A stretch of 20,806 nucleotides of DNA. Source: Avibacterium volantium_A (GTDB lineage Bacteria > Pseudomonadota > Gammaproteobacteria > Enterobacterales > Pasteurellaceae). The notes below the pieces were generated by a model. The model saw nothing but the letters and a program-made list of their open reading frames with translations. It searched no databases and was not told where the DNA came from. The stretch spans positions 1 through 20,806 of the forward strand of contig NZ_JBMMGT010000033.1 in the NCBI RefSeq assembly GCF_049366555.1. Reading direction: 5' to 3'. Both the position numbers and the translations under genes were made by a program. Numbering within the stretch: the stretch's first letter is position 1; each line of letters starts with the position of its first letter. Shown piece by piece: positions 5,562-11,187 of the stretch.

Positions 5562-5978
5562 ATGCACAATCATCTGGAACAGCTTGCCCAGCAAATGGGC
5601 AGTATCGAACATTTATATGACCGCTGGCTGCAAAAGCAGGGCATTCCCTACAACCGTTTTGCCGTGCTGTATGGCATTGCGGTGTCAGAAGCGCAGCGTT
5701 TGACGCAGAAAAACATCAGCGAGGCATGGCAATTGTCCAAGCAGACGGTGTTTAGTCTGTGCAAACAATTGCAGGAACAGGGCTTGATTGCCATTCAGGA
5801 CAGCGAGAAGGACAGACGGGAAAAATGGTTGGTTTTAACCGCAAAAGGCCAAGCACAGGCTGACGGTTTGGTGCAGGCCTTTGAGCAATTGAGCCAGACG
5901 GTTTTTGAGCAGTTTGGTGCGGAAAATACGCGCCAGCTGTGTCAATTATTACAGCAGTTTGAGCAAGTATTTGCCTAG
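5562..5978 (+). CDS. MarR-family transcriptional regulator
   Basis: The 138-residue protein has the MarR layout: N-terminal dimerisation helix, winged helix-turn-helix with LTQKNISEAWQLSKQTVFSLCKQLQEQGLI (about 47-76), and the wing carrying the family motif DRRE (84-87) before LVLTAKGQAQ. MarR proteins are small-molecule or redox-responsive repressors. A long perfect palindrome covers its own promoter, strongly suggesting autoregulation. A membrane-protein gene begins 17 bp downstream with its own GGAG, so the regulator probably controls that gene as well, the usual MarR-transporter pairing. The start is set by the promoter and reading frame, not by an evident ribosome binding site. Confidence 0.85.
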   Translation: MHNHLEQLAQQMGSIEHLYDRWLQKQGIPYNRFAVLYGIAVSEAQRLTQKNISEAWQLSKQTVFSLCKQLQEQGLIAIQDSEKDRREKWLVLTAKGQAQADGLVQAFEQLSQTVFEQFGAENTRQLCQLLQQFEQVFA

Positions 5979-5995
5979 CATGTGGAGCAGGCATC

Positions 5996-6838
5996 ATGTG
6001 GCAAAGCCTGAAAAATATCGGTCAGAACCATTTCCGCTTATTACTGGCAACTTTTGCCTTGGTCGGTGCGGAAAATTTTCTGTTTCTTTGCTATCCCTTA
6101 TTTGGCGGTTTTGCCGTCAATGCGGTGATGAATGGGCAGGTGTGGCAGTCGCTGACTTATGGCCTGTTGGTGCTGTTGATGTGGGGCATTGGCGGATTGC
6201 GCCGTTCGGTGGATACTCGCGCGTTTACCCATATTTATACGCAAATCGCCGTCCCTGTGATTTTAAACCAGCGGTCGCAGGCGGTTTCTGTTTCTGCCAT
6301 TACCGCAAGAGTGGCTTTGTCGCGGGAGTTTGTGAATTTCTTTGAGGAACATTTGCCGCAGTCCATCACCTCTATTTTGTCGATTGTGGGGGCGTGTCTG
6401 ATGTTAACGGTGCTGGAATGGCCGATTAGTCTGTTCTCTTTGTTGATTTTATTGCTGTTTCTGTTGCTGCTGCCGTGGTTTTCCCGAATGAGTGAGGGGC
6501 TTTATGGCCGTCTGAATAACCGCCTGGAGCAGGATAATCACCATATCCGCCAAAGTGATGCCAACCGTCTTTGGCGGCATTATCGTTTGGTGGCGCGTTT
6601 GCGCGTGCTGATTTCCAATCGTGAGGCTTTGGGCTATTTTCTGATTGGGACGGCGATGAGTGTGCTGTTTGGCTTTAGCTTTGTTTATTTAAGCCTGCAC
6701 GGCTATCAAAGCGCTGGGCATGTTTATTCGATAACGACTTATTTGTGGATGTTCGCCATGGCGCTGGATGATGCGCCGCGTTTGGTGGAAAACTACAGTA
6801 ATTTGAAAGACATTGCGCAAAGGGTGCAGGTGGGGTGA
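5996..6838 (+). CDS. ABC transporter six-TM domain protein without ATPase domain
   Basis: The 280-residue protein is hydrophobic with about six membrane segments, roughly at 14-38, 50-68, 123-141, 142-162, 211-234 and 243-258. Between the fourth and fifth segments is a long polar stretch with NRLEQDNHHIRQSDANRLWRHY. This fits the ABC exporter transmembrane-region family (ABC_membrane_3 type as I recall it). There is no Walker A, signature or Walker B, and no ATPase gene beside it, so it is either half of a transporter whose nucleotide-binding partner is encoded elsewhere or a membrane protein with another role. It follows marR by 17 bp with GGAG at 5984-5987. Inside the gene at 6507-6516 is GCCGTCTGAA, the 10-mer Neisseria uptake core, which suggests the coding sequence itself came from Neisseriaceae. 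Confidence 0.75.
   Translation: MWQSLKNIGQNHFRLLLATFALVGAENFLFLCYPLFGGFAVNAVMNGQVWQSLTYGLLVLLMWGIGGLRRSVDTRAFTHIYTQIAVPVILNQRSQAVSVSAITARVALSREFVNFFEEHLPQSITSILSIVGACLMLTVLEWPISLFSLLILLLFLLLLPWFSRMSEGLYGRLNNRLEQDNHHIRQSDANRLWRHYRLVARLRVLISNREALGYFLIGTAMSVLFGFSFVYLSLHGYQSAGHVYSITTYLWMFAMALDDAPRLVENYSNLKDIAQRVQVG
6507..6516 (+). other. Neisseria DNA uptake core 10-mer inside the ABC membrane gene
   Basis: GCCGTCTGAA, with a preceding TG, giving 11 of 12 to AGGCCGTCTGAA. Confidence 0.7.
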
Positions 6839-6861
6839 GGAAAAACCGTCTTGATACAAAG

Positions 6862-6890
6862 CCGAGTTTGAAGAGTGAACTCGGGTTTTT
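6862..6890 (+). terminator. Rho-independent terminator of the marR operon
   Basis: CCGAGTT (6862-6868) / AACTCGG (6878-6884) stem with a G and five Ts, 23 bp after the stop codon. Confidence 0.8.
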
Positions 6891-6893
6891 CTT

Positions 6894-6911
6894 TTCACGC
6901 TACCTGAAAAG
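6894..6911. other. Eikenella-like uptake sequence in a small hairpin
   Basis: ACGCTACCTGAA at 6897-6908 matches AGGCTACCTGAA (Eikenella dialect) at 11 of 12. It lies within the inverted repeat TTTTCA...TGAAAA. Confidence 0.45.
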
Positions 6912-6964
6912 CTTATCGCACGCACCACGCCTGTTTTGGCAGATACTCACTCAAAAAATCAATC

Positions 6965-7328
6965 GTGAAAAAATACATTGATGAAGTGTTCACCCTTGGA
7001 CACGGTAAATTATATGAAAGCGATGGCCGCCACCGCGTAAACCCTACCGAAGGCTATGGGCACAGGCGGACTATTGCAAGGGCGTAAACATATGCTTTCG
7101 CTCACTTGGAATGCACCGATTGAAGCTTTCACCCGTAAAGGTGATTTCTTTGACGGCGTGGGCGTGGACGGCGTGTACAACCACTTCCACAAAGCTAACG
7201 AATTTATCGGCACAACGGCGCTGCCAACGTTTATCTGCAATGACGTGATTAAATCACCGAATGTACCGATGTATTTGGAGAATTATCGCCAGCATTTGGT
7301 GGAGGTTTTTGGCAAAGCCTCGGCTTAA
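6965..7328 (+). pseudogene. mdaB: mdaB-like NADPH:quinone reductase, 5' truncated and frameshifted
   Basis: From 6965 the frame reads VKKYIDEVFTLGHGKLYESDGR, matching MdaB from about residue 80, so the N-terminal flavin-binding part is absent. At 7055-7061 the sequence TATGGGCA carries one extra G relative to the expected Tyr-Gly-Thr-Gly-Gly. The reading frame then shifts: the first frame runs into a stop near 7083, while the +1 frame continues with GTGGLLQGRKHMLSLTWNAP, GVGVDGVYNHFHKANEFIG and LPTFICNDVIK to the stop at 7326-7328. The 90-codon frame from ATG 7056 is therefore only the C-terminal part of MdaB, not a gene. The missing N-terminus and the shift make it non-functional. It sits between a Neisseriaceae-type hairpin and a Kingella-like one, so it belongs to the acquired segment. 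Confidence 0.85.
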
Positions 7329-7344
7329 TCCCACGACTAAAAAT

Positions 7345-7371
7345 TGCCTGAACATTTTCAGGCAGCCTGAG
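7345..7371 (+). terminator. Kingella-like uptake-sequence hairpin after the mdaB remnant
   Basis: TGCCTGAA (7345-7352) / TTCAGGCA (7357-7364), perfect 8-bp stem with a 4-nt loop. The overlapping AGGCAGCCTGAG (7360-7371) matches the Kingella dialect AGGCAGCCTGAA at 11 of 12. Confidence 0.6.
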
Positions 7372-7386
7372 TGCAATAAAAAGTAT

Positions 7387-7418
7387 AAAACCCAAGTTGA
7401 AATGAACTTGGGTTTTTT
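7387..7418. terminator. Strong rho-independent terminator
   Basis: AAAACCCAAGTT (7387-7398) / AACTTGGGTTTT (7405-7416), perfect 12-bp stem, 6-nt loop, T run on the plus strand. A-rich flanks make it potentially bidirectional, so it could also end nrdG transcription, whose stop is 61 bp away. Confidence 0.8.
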
Positions 7419-7478
7419 AAAAGCTAGGCATTTTTATTCTCCATACTTCCGCAAAATGCCTTTCAGTTATTCAAAATC

Positions 7479-7949
7479 TCACTCTACCTTAAACCGATAA
7501 ATTACCTGATTTGCTGATCCACGCCAAATAAGCGAAGGATCGGCTTGTTCTTTGATAAATTTGCCGTCAATGAGAACATCAATATAAGGCAGCATCTGGC
7601 GTTGAAGATCGTTAAGTTCGGCGAGTTTGTAGCCAGTCCAAAGCCAAATGTCTTTATCTGGGCATTCCCTTTTGACGCGTTTGACTAAGGCAAGCAAGGT
7701 CGGCACGTTTCTCGGGTGTAAGGGATCACCGCCTGATAAGCTAAGACCCTGCCGTTTAATGCGTTGATCTTGTAGATCACGAATAATTTGATCTTCCATT
7801 GCTTTATCAAAGAGAATGCCCGCACTGAATGACCAGCTTTTTTGGTTGTAACAGCCTTTACAAGCGTGTTCGCAGCCGCTCACAAATAAAGTGCAACGTG
7901 TGCCTTCGCCGTTTACGATGTCAACGGGGTAATATTGGAGGTAGTTCAT
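7479..7949 (-). CDS. nrdG: Anaerobic ribonucleoside-triphosphate reductase activating protein
   Basis: The 156-residue radical-SAM activase installs the glycyl radical on NrdD. The [4Fe-4S]/SAM site is the CxxxCxxC motif in SGCEHACKGCYNQ (C26, C30, C33), and the SAM-contacting SGGDP motif is at 72-76, followed by DIWLWTGYKL. Length is normal for the family (about 155). It lies downstream of nrdD on the same strand, the usual order, but about 810 bp of repeat-rich DNA separates them, where most bacteria have a short gap. It may therefore need its own promoter or depend on read-through; no convincing sigma-70 boxes or Shine-Dalgarno are visible upstream of the ATG at 7949. Confidence 0.95.
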   Translation of the reverse strand: MNYLQYYPVDIVNGEGTRCTLFVSGCEHACKGCYNQKSWSFSAGILFDKAMEDQIIRDLQDQRIKRQGLSLSGGDPLHPRNVPTLLALVKRVKRECPDKDIWLWTGYKLAELNDLQRQMLPYIDVLIDGKFIKEQADPSLIWRGSANQVIYRFKVE

Positions 7950-8005
7950 TTTATTGTTTATCTTAAATAATTAATTTTTTCTTTGTGATTGATAACGGAT
8001 TTCGC

Positions 8006-8164
8006 CGTTGGCGACTTCCTTTCTTTTGCTTACCCAAAAGAAAGGAAGCAAAGAAAAGGGAACCCCGATCAAACCGCTTTTTCCTCATTCCAATAAAATT
8101 TTCTTGACGAAAAGTAAGCCCATACTCGCTACGCTGCGTTCAGGCGTTACTTTTCTAAAAATTT
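8006..8164 (+). repeat. Composite palindromic repeat, copy A
   Basis: Module 1 is a perfect 13-bp hairpin CTTCCTTTCTTTT (8015-8027) / its complement (8036-8048). Module 2 is a palindromic unit, GAAAAGTAAGCC (8109-8120) / GGCGTTACTTTTC (8143-8155), flanked by ATAAAATTTT (8093-8102) / AAAATTTTAT (8158-8167). The 57 bases 8108-8164 match copy B in reverse complement with one difference. No transposase is present, so this is a REP/MITE-like element. Confidence 0.8.
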
Positions 8165-8214
8165 TATCTTCATTCGGGCGGTTTGGACGGGGAAATTCAG
8201 TTAGGGCAAATTTA

Positions 8215-8223
8215 AAGTGCGGT
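8215..8223 (+). other. Hin-type uptake signal sequence
   Basis: Exact AAGTGCGGT between the two repeat copies; first one right of the Neisseriaceae-like segment. Confidence 0.9.
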
Positions 8224-8278
8224 GGAAATTCTTTGAATTTGTTAGAAGTTAGAAAGTACAAAGAAAATTTTCTCGTCC

Positions 8279-8375
8279 CAGCCACGGCGTGGCTGTGCTA
8301 TCTAACCACCTACGGCTCGTAGGTGGTGAAGTGGCTTCTAGAACAAATCTCCCCCCCCTCTTTACTAAAGAGGGG
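8279..8375. repeat. Cluster of short perfect hairpins with a C8 tract
   Basis: CAGCCACG/CGTGGCTG (8279-8295), ACCACCTACG/CGTAGGTGGT (8305-8327, 3-nt loop) and CCCCTCTTT/AAAGAGGGG (8355-8375, 3-nt loop), the last preceded by eight Cs (8351-8358). They look like other small intergenic repeats or transcription stop structures; none has a clear U tract. Confidence 0.6.
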
Positions 8376-8514
8376 CTTGAAAGTTCCCGCTTTACAAAAT
8401 CTGGGCTTAAATACAGTATCTCCCCGCTTATTTCAGAAGAGCTTCAAAATCCCCATCTATGATCTGGAAAAGATAATGAATTAATCTCCCGTGTAAATTG
8501 CCTTCATTTTTAAC

Positions 8515-8672
8515 AAATTTTTAGAAAAGTAACGCCTGAACGCAGCGCAGCGAGTATGGGCTTACTTTTCGTGAAGAAAATTTGTTAAAAATGAAGATAA
8601 GCAATTTAGTCGGGTGCTTTTTTCTTTGCCTACTTTCTTTTGAGCAAGCAAAAGAAAGTAGGTCGCTCAACG
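8515..8672 (-). repeat. Composite palindromic repeat, copy B (inverted)
   Basis: Reverse-complement counterpart of 8006-8164. Module 2 is an extended palindrome reaching outwards to 8502-8596, with perfect 20-bp arms (8502-8521 / 8577-8596) around the conserved 57-bp core. Module 1 is a 14-bp hairpin CCTACTTTCTTTTG (8629-8642) / complement (8649-8662), nested in GCTTTTTTCTTTG (8616-8628) / CAAAGAAAAAAGC (8694-8706). Confidence 0.8.
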
Positions 8673-8759
8673 AGCGAAACTCGTTCTTAACTACAAAGAA
8701 AAAAGCGATTTGACGATAAAACAAAATTTTTAACCCCAAAATAAAACGTCATTCCCCAC

Positions 8760-10886
8760 CTACAAATGTTTCACTCTTCTTTTCACCTCTTCCTGCTTCC
8801 CAGCATTAAAGGGTCTGGCATCTGGGCTGCCTAGGTAGCCGCAGACTCGGCGGGTGACGGAAACTTTTTCGCTGTCGTGGTTACCGCACTTAGGGCAGGT
8901 GAAGCCTTTGCTGGTGCAGTGAAATTCGCCGGTGAAACCACATTCATAACATTCATCAATCGGGGTGTTGGTACCGTAGTAAGGCACGCGGTCGTAGCTG
9001 TAATCCCACACATCTTCTAAAGCTTTGAGATTATGCTGAATATTGGGATATTCACCGTAGCAAATAAATCCGCCGTTCGCCAGTGGTGGGTAAGGCATTT
9101 CAAAATCCAGTTTGTCGTAAGGATTGACCTTTTTCTCCACATCTAAATGATAGCTGTTGGTGTAGTAGCCTTTGTCGGTTACGCCAGTTATCACGCCAAA
9201 TTGTTTGGTGTCTAAACGACAGAAACGGTCGCATAAATTTTCGCTTGGGGTGGAATAAAGACTAAACGCGTAACCAGTTTCTTGTCGCCATTGTTTGGTG
9301 GCTTGGGCTAAATATTCCACAATCGCAATGCCTTTTTGTCGCAATTGCTCATCATCATAAATATGATATTGCGGATAAAGCGCGTTGATGGTTTCGTGAA
9401 TGCCAATATAGCCAAGGGAAATGGAAGCGCGGCCATTTTTGAAGATCTCCGCCACGTTATCATCAGCTTTCAATCGCACGCCGCACGCGCCCTCCATATA
9501 TAAAATAGGGGCAACTCGTGCTTTGGTGTTTTCAAGGCGAGCAATGCGCGTCATTAAGGCTTTTTTCGCGATGGCAAGGCGTTCATCAAGTAAGGCATAA
9601 AAACGCTGCTCATCGCCTTTAGCTTCAAGTGCGATACGCGGTAAATTCAGACTGACTACGCCAAGGTTGTTGCGTCCATCGTGCTGTAATTCGCCGTCTT
9701 GTTCATACGCGCCTAAAAAACTGCGGCAGCCCATTGGTGCTTTAAAAGAGCCGGTTACTTTGACCACTTGTTCATAATTGAGAATATCGGGATACATTCG
9801 TTTAGAAGCACATTCCAACGCCAGTTGTTTGATGTCGTAATTAGGATCGCCAGCTTGTTGGTTTACGCCTTTTTTAATAGTAAAAACCAATTTCGGGAAG
9901 ACGGGCGTTTTGTGATTTTTGCCTAAGCCACGAATTCGGTTGCGTAAAATGGCTTGCTGAATTAAACGCGCTTGCCAGCTCGTGCCTAAACCAAAACCAA
10001 AGGTAACAAAAGGGGTTTGTCCGTTGGACGTGTGAAGCGTATTCACTTCATATTCCAACGATTGGAATGCGTCAAAACAATCCTTTTCAATCAACGCCTT
10101 GGCATAATTTTCAGGCTCAGGCACCTTCCATTGCTGGGCAGTTTTTAAATGCTTTTCATAACTCAGTTGCACATAGGGCGCAAGCACTTCATCAATGCGA
10201 TTAATGGTTGTGCCGCCGTAAATATGGCTCGCGACTTGGGCAATAATCTGTGCGGTAACCGCCGTTGCCGTACCGATGGATTTCGGCGGTTCAATTTCTG
10301 CATTGCCCATTTTAAAACCTTGGGTGAGCATTCCTTTGAGATCCACCAACATACAATTAAACATTGGGAAGAATGGCGCGTAATCCAAATCGTGATAATG
10401 AATTTCCCCTTTTTCGTGCGCTTCCACCACATCACGCGGCAGAATGTAACGCTTGGCATAATGTTTCGCCACAATGCCTGCCAGCAAATCCCGCTGCGTT
10501 GGGATCACTTTCGCGTCTTTATTAGCATTTTCATTAAGCAATTCCACGTTGCTTTGCTCAATCAGCCCTTCAATTTCACGCGTAAGCTGGCTCCGCTTTT
10601 CCCGCGCTAAATCACGATCGTGGCGATACTCAATATAGGCCCGTGCTACTTGCGGATAATCACTCGCCATTAACTGATTTTCAACCTGCAACTGAATGTC
10701 GTGAATGTCAATTTCCTGCTGATACTTAGCAAAAATGCCATTGGCAACCTGTTGCCCCATTTTTTGCCAATAATTTTCCTGATCAATGCCAACCGCCAAT
10801 GCCGCTTTACGAATAGCATTAATGATGCGCTGAATATCGAATTGTGCGCGTGAACCATCGCGTTTAATCACAAAAAACGAACTCAT
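8760..10886 (-). CDS. nrdD: Anaerobic ribonucleoside-triphosphate reductase
   Basis: This 708-residue class III ribonucleotide reductase makes dNTPs without oxygen. It has an N-terminal ATP-cone (about 3-92, starting FFVIKRDGSRAQFDIQRI), the glycyl-radical barrel, a zinc site of four cysteines (C646, C649 in ECYECG; C664, C667 in CPKCG) and the radical loop RRVCGYLG with the radical glycine G683, two residues offset from the E. coli numbering. Length matches the family (about 710). AGGGG at 10894-10898 (minus) supports the start. nrdG, its activase, lies downstream on the same strand beyond a repeat-rich spacer. Upstream a perfect FNR box, a Fur-like palindrome and a sigma-70-like promoter point to anaerobic and perhaps iron control. 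A Hin-type uptake signal lies within the gene at 8883-8891. Confidence 0.97.
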   Translation of the reverse strand: MSSFFVIKRDGSRAQFDIQRIINAIRKAALAVGIDQENYWQKMGQQVANGIFAKYQQEIDIHDIQLQVENQLMASDYPQVARAYIEYRHDRDLAREKRSQLTREIEGLIEQSNVELLNENANKDAKVIPTQRDLLAGIVAKHYAKRYILPRDVVEAHEKGEIHYHDLDYAPFFPMFNCMLVDLKGMLTQGFKMGNAEIEPPKSIGTATAVTAQIIAQVASHIYGGTTINRIDEVLAPYVQLSYEKHLKTAQQWKVPEPENYAKALIEKDCFDAFQSLEYEVNTLHTSNGQTPFVTFGFGLGTSWQARLIQQAILRNRIRGLGKNHKTPVFPKLVFTIKKGVNQQAGDPNYDIKQLALECASKRMYPDILNYEQVVKVTGSFKAPMGCRSFLGAYEQDGELQHDGRNNLGVVSLNLPRIALEAKGDEQRFYALLDERLAIAKKALMTRIARLENTKARVAPILYMEGACGVRLKADDNVAEIFKNGRASISLGYIGIHETINALYPQYHIYDDEQLRQKGIAIVEYLAQATKQWRQETGYAFSLYSTPSENLCDRFCRLDTKQFGVITGVTDKGYYTNSYHLDVEKKVNPYDKLDFEMPYPPLANGGFICYGEYPNIQHNLKALEDVWDYSYDRVPYYGTNTPIDECYECGFTGEFHCTSKGFTCPKCGNHDSEKVSVTRRVCGYLGSPDARPFNAGKQEEVKRRVKHL
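8883..8891 (-). other. Hin-type uptake signal within nrdD
   Basis: ACCGCACTT, exact complement of AAGTGCGGT, within the zinc-site coding region. Confidence 0.9.
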
Positions 10887-10927
10887 TGTACAACCCCTAT
10901 ATCTTGTGTCTTTATGATTTTGAAAGC

Positions 10928-10956
10928 ACTATATATAGATGTTTTGCTAAATTCAA
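10928..10956 (-). promoter_or_regulatory. nrdD promoter
   Basis: On the minus strand -35 TTGAAT (10951-10956), 17-bp spacer, -10 TATAGT (10928-10933), placing transcription start near 10921, about 35 bases ahead of the start codon. Confidence 0.5.
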
Positions 10957-11044
10957 CAGACAAAAATTAGGGTTTTTTAGCTTATTTTTTGAACGAAATG
11001 GGGTGAATGAGTTGATTTTACTGGGCTGTTTTTATCTTTATTGA

Positions 11045-11059
11045 TGAGAATTGTTCTCA
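11045..11059. promoter_or_regulatory. Fur-box-like palindrome upstream of nrdD
   Basis: TGAGAATTGTTCTCA, perfect 6-bp arms around TTG. It differs from the 7-1-7 Fur consensus TGATAATnATTATCA at three of 14 defined positions. Confidence 0.4.
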
Positions 11060-11076
11060 ATAAATGTTTTGTTTTA

Positions 11077-11090
11077 TTGATTTAGATCAA
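11077..11090. promoter_or_regulatory. Perfect FNR box upstream of nrdD
   Basis: TTGATTTAGATCAA matches TTGAT-N4-ATCAA at all ten positions. The upstream terminator of the acyl-CoA ligase (11161-11187) means this region serves nrdD. Its centre lies about 160 bp above the promoter called here, so either FNR acts at a distance or a second promoter nearer the box exists. Confidence 0.65.
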
Positions 11091-11160
11091 AGTTTATAAA
11101 AATAAAAGTGTGGTGGAAAACTCAGCAATTTTTGCTGTTAGGGGAAAAATTGATAATAAA

Positions 11161-11187
11161 AATGCGGTGAAAAATCACCGCACTTTA
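11161..11187 (-). terminator. Uptake-signal terminator of the acyl-CoA ligase gene
   Basis: On the minus strand, right after the stop codon, AAGTGCGGTGA pairs with TCACCGCATTT, followed by a T-rich stretch. It contains an exact uptake signal (11177-11185). Confidence 0.85.

Larger units (their letters stand above)
7950..8759. other. Non-coding repeat-rich spacer between nrdD and nrdG
   Basis: No credible gene lies in these 810 bp; the open frames (for example 8008-8322 and 8521-8739 minus) fall on hairpins and inverted repeats. It holds two inverted copies of a composite repeat (8006-8164 and 8515-8672), a cluster of short perfect hairpins (8279-8375), a run of eight Cs and one Hin-type uptake signal at 8215-8223. 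Confidence 0.8.

Noticed and set aside
6913..6977. Minus-strand frame ending DFLSEYLPKQAWCVR before TAA, possible 3' remnant of another gene
   Set aside because: Only about 20 codons and overlapping the mdaB remnant; no family recognised, so chance cannot be excluded.
7056..7328. 90-codon frame as an independent gene
   Set aside because: It is the C-terminal part of MdaB; the preceding 90 bases encode the adjoining MdaB residues one frame away, so it is a pseudogene fragment.
8008..8322. 104-codon plus-strand frame
   Set aside because: It runs through hairpins and the repeat unit, has no ribosome binding site and resembles no protein.
8006..8706. CRISPR array
   Set aside because: The repeats are two inverted palindromic units with no regular spacers and no cas genes nearby.
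8521..8739. 72-codon minus-strand frame
   Set aside because: Lies across repeat copy B and its palindromes; composition reflects the repeat, not coding.
10149..10610. 153-codon plus-strand frame inside nrdD
   Set aside because: Antisense shadow of nrdD; no family features.
11101..11125. AAGTGTGGT as an uptake signal
   Set aside because: One mismatch in the core (T for C); only exact 9-mers were counted.
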